A DNA stretch of 64,000 bases, taken from Glossina fuscipes (taxonomy: Eukaryota > Arthropoda > Insecta > Diptera > Glossinidae). Of this stretch, positions 50,195 to 63,189 are shown in pieces. The notes under the pieces were generated by a model that searched no databases, was not told where the DNA came from, and saw nothing but the letters and a program-made list of their open reading frames with translations. Position 1 is the stretch's first letter, and every line of letters starts with the position of its first letter. Location: contig NW_023998630.1 in the NCBI RefSeq assembly GCF_014805625.2, forward strand, positions 180,292-244,291, given 5' to 3'. Made by a program: the position numbers and the translations under genes.

Positions 50195-52129
50195 TATATT
50201 ATTAGATGTCTTGTTTATTCGCGAAATGCTATGTTTTGATACTAGGTAAGAACAATTTCGAATGTTCGATTTTCACTTTTTCGAAATAACTTCTGAATAC
50301 GTTTATTTGCCTATACACTCTTAAATTAGCATCTCCTCTGTTAAGACTTTCAATTATTTTCATAAGTAAGATGGTAACCTCGTAAAGACGAAAGTGAGGG
50401 CAACGCTAAAATAATGAACTCTTGCTTTACTCTGCTCTCTTGTTTGTTCACTGATCGCACGGGTGTGCTGGTGCCGTCGCTTCGTCTATATAAATTTAGA
50501 TATTAATCCAAAATATTACAACACCAATTTTCAATATCCATGTCTCCGTTACTAATCTGCCATACGAAGAAAATGGAATGAGAGATTGTGTTACAAAAAA
50601 GTCAAGTCATTATAGAAGGGTAAGGCCTATTCCCTACACCACTTTACCTGATAGAATTCTTTACCTATTTTCGTCATAAAATAACAAAAACCTTGCCTTG
50701 TCGCCACACAAAGGGTCATTTTAGTGAAACATCTTATAAGCCAAATTCTCACCGGAATCGGCACAATCCAAATCTAATGAAGTTCAGTTGCTTGCGTGAA
50801 AATTTGCTGTTCTTCTCTTATTTTAATTGTTAGATATTTTTGTCACTTGTAAAAGTTTACTTTTCATGAGAACCCATATGTAGTATGAAAAGAAATACAA
50901 AGGATGGACCCAAGCGATCTAAACTAAAACTAAGCATAATAAATTTATATGTCATTTTCATCATAAAATAGTAAAAGTTGGGTCATCTTGCCATACAGAG
51001 CTTCATCTCTGCGCTCATCGAAATGTTTCACATTCGTTTAGCATCCTAATGTTTTTATTTTTTTATATTTTAACGATATAATAATAAACTTATTGTCTGT
51101 AGAGAGCGCACAAAAAGGTGACGGACATCAACATATATAGACTTGTTTAAATCGTTTTAGAAACTAAGTCTGAGTCGATTTGCATAAGAAACTTGGGTTA
51201 CTCTCAAGTTCTCCCGGATTTTGCATGAATATACAATCATGCAAACATAATGTATCGTTACCGGAAACATGTGGGACAAAACTGTTGTCATAGCAATGAG
51301 CTGCATCGACTGTTAATATTTATTATTAAAGTAAAAAATACCCAAAAGTGATGAAGTGTCGACCACACTTGATATCCAGCTAACGTAGTGGATAAAATAG
51401 AATCATGGGAAGCCTAATGTGACTTTTTTATATACTTGCTTGTAAGCTTCGAACATGGCACATTTGCCTTATATATTATTTCATTTTTATATTTCATAGT
51501 CTGTTTTAAAAATTCATTTTTAATTTCTTCTTGTGAAGAGTTTTCGAATTCTACTGAATTTATTAAATTCTACTCTTAATGGCCTTCAAAGAATTTTCTT
51601 ACATATCTTTTATATTTTATAAATTTCTTTTTAAATCTATCTCACAAATAAGAAGCAATTTAATTTTGTCCGAAATTCTAAATTAGGTTACAAATTGTTT
51701 ATAATGATTCTGGTTTTCTATCGAGAAAATTTCAAGTGAAAGAGCAAACTGCAATAACCTCGTAACCCAATGGCCTCTAAATAGAAAAATATGAAAAAAA
51801 CAAATATATGATATTTACCGTATCCCTAAACACTTGTTATTATGAAAAAACGTTTACTCTCACATAACTTACGCATCATGTATTTATTTATTTTAAACGT
51901 ACAAACATATTATTGAACCGATTTCCTTTACTCTATAAAAAGAATTTGTCTTTAGTTAGAAGTTAGAACCTTTATAAAGTTTCGCCTTAGTAGTTACATT
52001 CGCATTTTTACATTCATTGTTACACTTTTTATATAAAAGATATTTAAATGCATATTTTAGTAGCAAGACATACGGCGAAAAGTAAGCATCAATTCTATGT
52101 CGATTTATTGATATCATACCTTTGCCCGT

Positions 52130-52440
52130 AAATTGATTGCGTTGTCGACGCGATAAGTGCACCTTTGGTTCGTGCGTCCTTATGCAGCCACGAGTGGACA
52201 AACGTCCACTATTCCATCGTTTTATCGACCTGTATGCAGGATTGTCTGTCCATCCATCGATGGGCCAATTCGCTTATCGGCCCGCCCCTCTCCACCTCGG
52301 CCTGTCCAATCGTTCATTTGCCCGTTAGTTCGTTACTCCCTCCTTCCATCGTTCCTCAATTCCCCTGGTCCATCCGTCTAGCGGTTCGTTTCTAAGTTCC
52401 TCCTTCCGTTCGTGCGTACATTCATTTTGTTCAGCGTATG
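52130..52440. repeat. Degenerate TCCATCG/TTCGT-rich simple-sequence island
   Basis: This is a GC-richer, pyrimidine-rich block with many near-tetramer units (tccatccatcg, ccattcg-like, gttcgttac, ccgttcgtgcg, ccatccgtc). Three overlapping plus-strand frames stay open together across it, which is typical of a decayed short-unit repeat and not of a gene. The sharp composition contrast with both flanks is clear. Confidence 0.5.
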
Positions 52441-55400
52441 TTTTTCAATGAAAATTTTGGTTGGGTTATTTTTGATATTTGAGATGATAATAAATTCGCA
52501 AGAGATTATCATTTGCCCAAAATCATCATCGCCACAAAAATAAAAATACTTTAACTATTACATTAAATAGCTTATTAAGTATAATAAACGTTGGATAGAA
52601 ATATTTCAAATTTTGTTACAAATCTGAAGATTAGTGTAAATGTTTGAAATGAGCGGCAAATTTCAAATTATAAAAAAAATTCGACTAAACTTTTGTAATA
52701 TGAAAATCGATATTAGTCAGTCAATATGCGCTTACATTACTTCCTTAGTTATTTCTCTTTGTGCGAAGCAATTTTCTTTTATTTAAAACAAAATCGGAAA
52801 AGATTTAATATTATAATACCGATAGTAAAATTTGTAAAAGTGACAATTTCTGAGGCGTACAATATTTATAATGCTAGAACTTTTAAGATTTTTAAAGTTT
52901 CAAAATTTTGTAGAGAATTTTTCGTATATGTATAAATAATTTACAAGTTTGTATTCACAACGTATGCACTGATTCTTTGTAAATTGGAACTTACGTGTGC
53001 ACAGGATAATTGGCAAGAAAATTTCAACACGCTTTTGCTTACTACTCCCTTATAAAAAGTCCGAACCATTTTAACCTTTGGTTTTAAACTTGTTTTTGTA
53101 AAGAACCACAACAAAAACTGGTAACACATATCTAAGTACTTTCATGCATGCACATAAACATCTATACATTTACAATGTTCTGACAGGCAAGAAGCGTATG
53201 TAATTGTCAGCATCTTCCGTGGGGACTACTAATTTGTAACCCTTCGTAATTGTTGGTGTGCGAGAGCTCTATTGTTGCATATTTTTATGCTTCAGACTTA
53301 TGTTTTCATTTTATACGGTGAACACAATTCACAAACGACACAAACAAACGCACAAATAACAGAGACTAATTAGTACACATAATAGCAAGTAAAAGGTAAG
53401 GAAAATAAAGGGAAAACTATCTCAAAAAAAAGGCAAGGATAGAAATGTACTAAAATTATATGCAACAATTTTTGACTATTTTCATAAATATTGTTTAAAA
53501 TTTTTAAAGTTATATCTTCAAAATTAAACAAAAGAATACATCTTTTTACATTTCTTTATAATTCATCCTTAGAGCGCATTATTCCTATTATGTACGTACA
53601 TTTGTACAGAACCAGTCTACCATAATTTTTCTAAATATTGAAATGTTCAACTTTGGAATGAGATGACCACACAAAGCAGACCATTGTTACATAAAATCAC
53701 AAGGTGTCATTGGCCCCATTCTGTGAACTGAGGTTGACTATGTTGGAAGAAAGTACTTTTATTTTTCAATATAGTGTCCTTTTAGGTCCTTTCCGCTTTT
53801 TCCGGCGATTTTCAATAACTTGGGTGCATGTATATGTTGAGCGCAGTTAAGCCACGCAAAATGGGCATCAACCGCTCAATTTACATCTCTATTGTCATCA
53901 AAAGTTTTAGCTTAGGTTATTTTTTCAAGTTCAGAAACAGAAGACCGCTTGTAAAGGCGAATGTTATGCATGAGCAAGTAAGTCGAGCAATGTTAGACTG
54001 AGCGGACACATGATGTTGGTGGAACAGCACCTTATTGTCTGTTATTAAGTGCGTTGCATTTAGATGCATTAGATGCATTTTGTTTTATTTCACGGGCATA
54101 TTGCTTTTCTAATATATAAATATACAGGCAAGCTAATGCTCGTTAAGGATTATAGATAGAGGAGACAGCAAATGAAAGAATAGTTCGACTTGAAAGCGAG
54201 CACGTCAGAAACGAAGTTTGCATTAGTAATAGTTCGCATAATATTTAATCAGATCGGATCCAGAATATCTGATGGCCTGAGCTTGACCGCACATTGTACT
54301 GTCTTCGTCTTTTTTGATTTTGGTTTTTCTCTTCCTGTTCATTGTTCTGTTTATTAGATTGTAGGTTTGAAGTAACTGGTGCTTGCTTCTTTCTAAGCAA
54401 ATATTCGACATTATTGTTCCGAAAATTCATTGAATACTCGATTACAACACACCGTCACGGGCCTTTTTTGAGAAACGGCTGTTTATGGCCTCTTCAACAT
54501 AACCAAAGCTACTTTGATTTTGTTTGTACATTTCATTATAGAGGGGACAATGTTCTTAACTTTGTTATAAGCTTCAAAATACTCTGAATAATGTTTTTCT
54601 ACAATATTTCTTCTACATGAACAATTTTGCTTAATAAAAAGAAAGGTTTTAGACGTGGTTTTATAACCTTTTCAAATGTGAACGGCTTTGGCTGTTGGTA
54701 GTAATTGAAACCTGTTATTAACTTTTACGACTACATATAAAAGAGAACATTTAAGCGATTCTTGAAAAAACAAATATATTACATAACTTTTTATTTATTT
54801 ATTTTTTTTTTTTGAGCAAAATTTCTGTCCCTTATGTTTTTGTATGCAAACATATCAAATTCATGAATATATAATTTACTAGTTTCCGTAAAATGTTCAC
54901 GTTATGCATTCATGAGCACTATAATGCAAGCGTACATATTTAAAATAGGTAGAGAAGCATATGTGGTAATTCGTTTATGTCCGGTTTCCGGTGAATATCC
55001 TCACAAAAATTTTTAACATAGATATTTAATACTTGAATGGACCGGCAAACGGGCGGTAAACGTACGAATGGATAACATACAATAAAATTCATTTCACATT
55101 TCAAATGAAAAATAAATTGGAAATAAAATTTATTTATTTACTATTATATATATATACATCTATTTATACGTGGAAATTTTAATATATATACTGAGAATCG
55201 AAATATGTTTAGAGGTACTAGATACGCGTATCATGTGATAATAAAATAAAAATCTTTAAAATCAAATATAAAATAACGAGAGGTTTTTTCCTTTTAAATG
55301 CTAATATTTAATAGTTATTTTTCTAGCTTAATTTTTCAAAATTTTGTGTTCATAATAAAAATATTTAACACCAGTGCTATAGTCGCGTAATGAAATTCCG

Positions 55401-55969
55401 ATAAATTCCAATTGTAGTTGTTTTTCGCTTGAAAATGCTTAACATAATTCATTGAATTTACTGTAATTAAAAGTTCAAATTTCTAGTGAAATTTCAAGAA
55501 AGCGTTCATTCAAACCTTTTCTATTGTGTTTCAAACATGTTATGGGAAAAATGACCATTGTAACAGCTTGAAAAATAACGTATTTTTGACATTTTATTCT
55601 TGGGATGGAAGGAGAAATAACATTATAGAATAATAATAATCGCATTGAAAGATGCAACACCTCGCAGACATTCTTGCGAGACATACTTAATTTAAGGAGC
55701 TTTCCGGACCATTCCTTTTTTGCTATTGGCCGAGTATTAGATGTCCTACACCACTTCACTCGTTATTCACACATTTTATTAAATAATACACATTATATAA
55801 TACACATTATTTTCGTGCAAAAGCATATTTTTCATGAAAGCTTTCAATTTAAGGATGCCCAAAACGTTACATAACATGCTTTTACTTCCTCAAAATTTTG
55901 TTGTATGCTAGTTTCGGTGATAGAAAACCGTCTGATGTCTGTCAATGTAAAATTGTGTTCAAGCTGCTG

Positions 55970-56120
55970 GTCGCAATTTTTGAGACATTTCGATGAAATG
56001 GTGTGAAAGTGACGTGTTTTCGCCCAAAGACGAACGCGATTGAAAATCGTTCGGATCGGTTTACTTTTTCAATCACTCCCCATATAAGGCCATATTCCGA
56101 AAAGTCGTTATATGGAAATA
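55970..56120 (+). repeat. Dispersed repeat, member of a pair with 33930-34140
   Basis: Same orientation as the other copy. It shares aaagacgaacgc, ttgaaaatcgttcggatcgg, ttttcaa and aaaagtcgttata. It also has ccccatataaggcc between the last two blocks, a phrase common in fly intronic repeats. Confidence 0.65.
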
Positions 56121-56389
56121 AAATGTAGTTTTCAAAATTTGTCGACTAAGTGGCTAAATAGCACTATTTCGCCATTCGAAATTGGTATGAAAACTTTAGA
56201 ATAGCTGGTAAACTGGCTTACTATTCTTATAAGCGGTGGGGTCCAAGAAATAGAACCATATGGTTCAAATTTGGTTCGTTTAATTTTTATGTCGAATTGA
56301 ACAACAAGAAATTAACAAATTTTCAATTTCAATTACATGGACAGACGTCAGATGGGCAGGCACCCGTATAATTTCTGTAAAGTTTCATA

Positions 56390-56710
56390 TCGAGTAGCAC
56401 GCGGACGCCCTGAGGCGTCCGAGCTGAAATCATTTGCACACATCTTCAACTGTGCAAAGTTGCTGATCTACTAAATTGAACTGCATCGAATGAAACCAGT
56501 TCCAATAAAAAAGAAGCACAGGTTTAAAGAATATGCCACCATCGGTGAATATTCGCAGAGCAAGTTGAAGACCAGTTTCTGGGCTTCTTTTGCTGGAGAC
56601 GGGCGGGCGTATACGAATTTCATCATTTTGGAGCTAAAAATTTTTGCCCGAAATCTCGTAAAGCAACTTTCTAACTGTTTAATAACTTAATGCGAATTCC
56701 GTAAAAATTG
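56390..56710 (-). mobile_element. Mariner remnant, N-terminal part, same family as 24640-25060
   Basis: On the minus strand it reads LSY, stop, TVRKLLYEISGKNF, then NDEIRIRPPVSSKRSPETGL and QLALRIFTDGGIFFKP. This aligns with VSYETVRKWFERF, SNEIRMCSPVSSTRDTRSDL and QLGLEASSECGLFSKN of the plus-strand copy, and DNA similarity continues to about 56430. There are two or more stops and no catalytic domain. The assignment to mariner rests mainly on the better-kept other copy. Confidence 0.65.
56402..56421. repeat. Perfect GC-rich hairpin
   Basis: cggacgcc-ctga-ggcgtccg is an 8-bp perfect stem with a 4-nt loop, conspicuous in AT-rich DNA. It lies at the inner edge of the mariner remnant. No T-run follows to suggest a terminator, and none is expected in a eukaryote. 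Confidence 0.7.
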
Positions 56711-59700
56711 GCCGGGTCCTACGTTTATGAAACAACCAATTTCAGCGGAAAAAAGTTAGTAGGCCACGCCTAATATAAATTCAGCGGTATTATCTTGTAA
56801 ACCGTGCAAATGCTTGTAATATGCCGCTCATGTGGCATCCATGTTCTCAACTTATCAGCTAAAATATCAAATATTCCACTGATGATGTTTTCGTTGTACA
56901 AGATCGGCTTTTAAGACTACATAAGAATTGAATAATTGTCGATATTTTCAAAATGGGGGCAGGCAGAAGACTGATCGAAAAGACACAACGTCTGTCGAAT
57001 ATCGGGTGTGACTGCCTTTTCTAGCTTAGTGCTTCCTGGGCAGCAACTTTCTCAACAGTGACACGATCGTCGTCATTTGGAAAATCATACCATATATGTT
57101 TTTCTTTCAGCCATTCTTGTTTAGTTCGATTTTTGAATGGTCGATGCTATTGCATTAGTTTTTATTGCATATATCTTCCTGCGGTTACCTTTATCAACGA
57201 TGTCTCTCAATCAATATCAATTATTTTGACAGCTGTGTAGAAAAATGCTCGATAAAAGACGAGATGCGTGTTCGGTTGCTACAAAAATTTTAAATATTCA
57301 AAAAATCACGTGGACGGCATCATTCCCTTTAAAATTCTTGTTAACAAATATGCACTTTAAAATGAACGTTTTCCTTTCATTACCGGCGACGCTGTTCATA
57401 GATATAAATATTATATATAATATAACAGTAATACACGGAGAAAAATGTAGACAGAATAGAAATCATTATATTCTACAGTAACAACTCGTTGTCTTTAACT
57501 TTGACCGTATGTTACACTTTTTTAACCCTCATGCTGTCTTACGAGGACAAAGTGAAGAGTTTTCTTCTCTTACAAAATGAAAGCCTTGCTGTCTACGACA
57601 GCATGGCCTCCATGTTCGTATAATGTTATCCTTGGATCGTCAAGTTAGTATAGTGGTATAAATCAGTGGAATACGACAAATCATTGATAGTTAAAACATG
57701 AACATTGGCTAAGAAGTCGATCATACGTGAGATTTTTTTCTGCAACTTTTGCTCATCAGACGAGGCGTCAACATATCTCCCAAAGAATCATTTCCTTAAT
57801 CAAAATACGATATATTTCATTACGAATTCGAACCCATAACCACCAACCGACATGTAATACGACAGGCACCAGACATGCTTACAAGGGCCGGAGCGTACAA
57901 ATTTAAAACATATTAAAGAATTTGCAGCAGAAAGTTGTTGTGAAGTTACGGCGTTCCGATAAAATTCATACTAAGCCGCAAATGTTTTCCGTTTTTAAAT
58001 TTTGCATCAATGCAAAAAACACAACGCCACTTAAAGAAAGAGTTGTTTTCCTGGCTTAATATCTTTATGAGGCTTGCATTCATTCTTAACAGTCTAAAGC
58101 ACAACAGCAATAAAACCATTAAGTAAAAGTCGGGCATCCTGCAGTAAAATAAATTAAGTAAACCTTAGTTATCGAAGGCGTTACGGTAACCGCTCTGTTT
58201 TCTTGTGAAGTGAAGAAGACTTTATTACCGATTCGTTTTTGCAAGCAAGAAAAAAAGCTAAGATAGCTAGTCGTTAGTTTGCATGTTTTCTAGGTCAACC
58301 TTGTGAAAAAATCTTTGAATTCAGAAGCAAGAATAGTTTCTTGAAGACATACCACGGCAATGGAAAACCGAACTGATCTAATGCAATCATTGCCTTTATG
58401 AACATATATAGAAATTTGTGATAAATAAATACATTAGAAATATTGCAGCTCATTTCTGTAAACGCCGAATGCGAAATATTGGCGATGAAGAGTCGCACGT
58501 ATGTTCCAAGTTAAAAAATTGCCATTGTTGCCCTCGTGTTTATTTTATGCGCACAAATTAACTTGTTATTAAATGTCAAATGTAACGACTTAAGGAAATT
58601 GTTGTCGATATGTGTATACGTATGTGAGTAATGAAATGAAATATATAGTGTAATAGTTATATATGAATACAGATGGGAGAATGGTGTCACGTAAAGCAAG
58701 ATATAAAAAAGAGAGACGCAAATAAACAAACAAACGAACCGTCATTTATAGCACGTGCGTGTATTTTTAACATCGTCACACAGTCTATTGGCACAGTCAG
58801 TGGAATGACGGATACGTAACGCAGCCGTATGCTGTTGCTATTAGTTGCTTGCATTATGTATGACATGTTAAAAATGCATAGACAATTTTTATCGATGAGT
58901 TCAGTTTAAGAAAGGGAAAACGATGTGTGTTATTGAAAGAAATTTAATAAAATTAAGTTTTAATATTATTTTGTAAAATAAAGCAAACCGAATGAAATTT
59001 TATTACTAAATGTCTGTAAACATACTACCTGTTCATTTATTATGTAAAAATTTATGGTCAACTGAATTTCGATTACTTATATGAATACTTTTTTATTTGG
59101 CTTGAATAAAAATTCAATATTTTTCAAAAATAAATATATAAAAAGACAAAAAAAAATAAAATAAAAAATACTGCCAAAATATTTATGTATAAGTAAACAA
59201 ATCCCGACCAATCTGCTTTCTACCAATGCAAATAACAATAATACTTAGATTTCTATCCAACATTAGCATTGCACTGCACGAACAGCATAAAAAGAATGCA
59301 GTGTACAGAATAATAATAAAAAAGCGTTTTAAAAAACGACAATGAAGAAGAAAAAACTTGTTTGACTTTGAACGAATCTTTTAACATCTTTTTCTCTTGC
59401 CCTCCTTTCAACAGTATGCAAATAGTCTTATTCTCTCGATATTCTTTGTATATCTTGCAATCTATGTGTCTTTCCGAAACGAAAAATTTAGAAAACGTAG
59501 TACGGATCAGTAGGTTTCAATTTAAGAGTTTCAAACGTCAAGAAGCCAAACTTCCATGCAAATACGTTGTAAAGAGCTTTTAAAAACGCGCAATTCTTGT
59601 TCACCGCGTCTAACTGCCGTCTCTTGACTCTTAGTAACAACCTCATGAACTTCTTCGAAATGTTACTTTGAAGGATGACCGGAGACGACCTAGTTGATCG

Positions 59701-62700
59701 AATCTCCCCAAGTTTTTTAACTTTAATTCAAGTTGAATCGGTATTCCGATCGCATCTTCCCATAATTTTGGGACACAATATACATCGCTTATCGTCTGTC
59801 TTATATATGAACAATCAAACTGTCATACATGAATTAATTGCCCAAAGTGCAAAAAAAAAAAAACATGTTTACATATTCCAACTTATTTACTATTATTATT
59901 ATAGTTATTATTGTTATTATTATTGTTATTTTTATTACTTTTCATACCGTACGCCACCTTGGTTTAAGCGAGTATATGCAGGAGAAGCCAGGCCAATTTG
60001 AGATAGATCCACCTTTTATTATTCCTATTCGGAAAGTGATTCTGAATCGAGATAGGCTTGATTATTTTGCAATATAACCACGTTCTGAGGATTATTCAAG
60101 TCATTTTCCAATTGGCTGCAAGAATTTTCATAAGCAATATTTGAAAATGAAACGTAAAGCCTTGAAGAAAGTTTCCTGGTCAATATCTCCTGTAAACTTC
60201 CATTTATCCGTAACAATTGTTTCCTCATTTTTTGTGACATCTTTTTAATATAAGCTTTCTTGTTTTCATTTAAAAAGGATATGTAAAAACTCAAAAAACC
60301 CATATCAAGCTTCAAATATTAATCCTACGTTTATGCGTTTTTAAGATGTCGCAGGCGCAAATTTAGACAATTATGATTAAGGAATCTAAGCTAAAAAGAA
60401 AATGTTTTTTCCTATGGCCCTTAAGAATGGTTTTTTATCTACTGCGTGTGGAATGACAAAACTAGCATATCTGTCAGCTGTGTTGGTTCGTAAAAAATTA
60501 CGTATACAATTGAGTTTTCATGTTACATTATATTTTTGATTTGTTGTTTGTGTACTTTTTTGTTTGCTTTTTAAGTTCAAAGATAATATTTATTTACATT
60601 TTTGCTTTATATATATTTTGCTAACAAAAAAAGCGAAATATTTACGATTGATTTACTTGCTAAATAAAATAGAAAACTTTATTTCCTTATTCCTTTCTTT
60701 TTTTTTACGTTCACCATTTTACAAAAAAAAAACTTGAAAATAATTTTCGATTATAATTTTTTCTTCTTTTAGAACACATTTTATTTATATTTCCGTTAGC
60801 AATTTATTAACGGGGTAATTGTCAGGGAATTTAACAAATCGTAGTGGCATTAAATTGAAATTTTGTAAGTCAATAAATAATCGTTTGTCATATACGAAAT
60901 TGTAATAATTGCTTACTTATAAATTTTTGGTATCATTAATGCACATTTTTTGCAGTCAATAAGTAGTTTCGTTTCGTGAATTTAAAAGGCAAAAAAATAA
61001 TGTAAACATTTTTTTTATTAACTTAATAAGCGAAATTACTTCAGCTACGTTTGGGTATCTTAAGTCGTTGTCAAAAACAGGATAACAATCCCTTAATATT
61101 CAAGTCAACAAATGAATTTTCTTGTTTCAATGACTTGTTTCAAAAAATTTGAAAACGATAACAGGTCAAGAGAAAAGTTCGTAGAGTTTGTTACCAGAAC
61201 GCAAAGCTATTTTTCTTAAATAGAAACACTATAGTGGGCCACGGACCATCTTGAAATACCCTACGACTATTGGAAATAAGTTTTTGTAGGCGGAGTGCTC
61301 GAAAGAGTGGTACTTTCAGTAGTTTTCGTCCTTTGGGCCGAAACGTCAGAGTAATTTTTTTTAAATTTACCTATTTATCTATTCGTTCCTAGCTACGTTT
61401 GACCATGTTAGGCAGCATGTTAAGATTAAATCCTTAAGGTTAGAGTTGCGAAATGGATGGATGAGTAGTTTGAGTTCAGGGAAGAGTGCTTTCAACATCG
61501 CGATGTCCATGTATTGCAAATGTATGTGGATAATGAGAGAAGTTACTTTAAATGAACTATTTTTCGAAATTTAGTTGCGCATCCAATAATAATCATAGCT
61601 TACTGAACGTACATAACTTAGTTTTTGTTTCAGCGCAATCTGAGGTCGACGGCTTAATTTTTGTGGCCAGGAGAATATTTACAACAGATATTACACATAC
61701 GGGCAGAGAGACATGCTTAAATTAATTCAGAATCTGATACTGATCAAGAAGAGCATATATACCTGAATTTTGCTTCTAGACATTGCAAACGTTTTAACAA
61801 AATGTACATACCCTGCGTCTTTCAGTAATGGATATAAAAATTAGATTTAATTCAGGTGAGTGGATTATTTTAAATGCAAATACCTTTTCGAATATATATA
61901 TTCATTAACGTTAACTGATAGACATTAAACATTATAAGCTAATTTAAAACAATTAATAGTTATTGCGAATAAGAACGAAGCAACTAGGGTTTATCAAAAG
62001 TTTGTTCAGTTCTCTTATTCTTTGGCATATATCATAATGTACATCTCTTCCGTCAGCATAAATGCAGCCTGAGAATTCTTTTGAAAGTTCAACATCTTGG
62101 TTGAAATATTGGGGATCATCACTATAATCTTTAGTCCCTTTAGTTAAAAATTCGTTTATAATTGCAAAAATTCAACCATCAACTTGCTAGTGTTAAGCAC
62201 CTTCTTCAATCACAATTCTTCGTGTATGTCCTGTTCGACACATATGACTTTTCATGTAAGTTTTTTAGGTTAATTATTCTAACCTTAGCGTAGGCGGAAG
62301 TATATTGCGTTAAATATATCCATTTATATCCATATAGCTTTTGCTATTTGTAACAATTACGTATTTCTTCTTCAATGTATTTCATCTAACTTGTGTATTA
62401 ATTTACATGTGTAGGATGGAATTCTTATATGTGATGCATATTTTATGCTTAAGGCGTTACAAATGACGTGATAGAAGACGACATTGAACATCGTCCTTTT
62501 CAGAAGTATCCATTTCCGTAAAAATTGTTGTTTGCTTCTTCATGCATAAAATCAGAACAGTTCGGAAATACGTTGTTTAGCTCAAAAGTTTTCCGCCAAG
62601 AGGGTTTCTGCGCAGCCACTTGTCGCTCAATTTATTCATATGTAACGTTTCAACTTTGTACGCCAATTATAAAGTTGTGTCTGCAACATTACAAAACCCC

Positions 62701-63189
62701 ACCCTGGCTAAGATTACGTATAATTTATGGGCGCTCTAATTTACATCTATAGGAGTTACAAGTCGAGGTAGATATTGATTTATTTTCGCTATAAAAAGTT
62801 CAGCTATTGCTTAGATTCAGTTGAATTAGGCAATACTCAAGATTGAAAACTTAACCTAATTAAAACTAAAGTAGAAGAAATCTTAAAGCTTCTTCTTATG
62901 TTCACATAAGAATAAAAAATCAGATATTCATCTAACCCATCTAACCAATGGCACACTCACCAGCTGGTGTACATCAACTAAGAATGCCACTGGTTAGCCC
63001 ATACAAAGACACTAGAACTTGGCAGAAATTTAGTAACATTATTTAGTGTACTGATTGATACTAGCGGGGCAATAAAAGTTATAAATATTAAGTAATATAT
63101 GGTACCTATAGTGTCCGATTAATGAATTAGGTTATAAGGCTTGTTTAGCTTTTTAAGCTAAGTATTTTTAAAAGTTCATAGTTGAATTT
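56711..63189. other. AT-rich stretch without identifiable gene
   Basis: No exon is supported. It contains a TTA-type microsatellite (59891-59938) and several short frames without domains (57058-57240, 59675-60077, 60025-60315, 62525-62752). Confidence 0.45.
59891..59938. repeat. (TTA)n microsatellite, interrupted
   Basis: ttattattatagttattatt followed by further gttattatta units. Confidence 0.85.

Larger units (their letters stand above)
48406..55969. other. AT-rich stretch without identifiable gene
   Basis: It contains the (CT)n run at 50142-50194 and a GC-richer island at 52130-52440. Frames at 49842-50060, 51956-52201 and 55475-55759 (minus) have no known domain. No exon is supported. 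Confidence 0.45.

Noticed and set aside
57790..57900. tRNA-like B box (GGGTTCGAATTCG on the minus strand), and a tRNA-like A box (TAGTATAGTGG on the plus strand at about 57651).
   Set aside because: The two motifs are on opposite strands. Around each one I could not fold a cloverleaf with acceptor and anticodon stems. A decayed tRNA-derived SINE is possible but not supported.
59675..60077. Two overlapping plus-strand frames of about 108 and 79 codons.
   Set aside because: They run through the TTA microsatellite (poly-Tyr/Ile) and have no domain.
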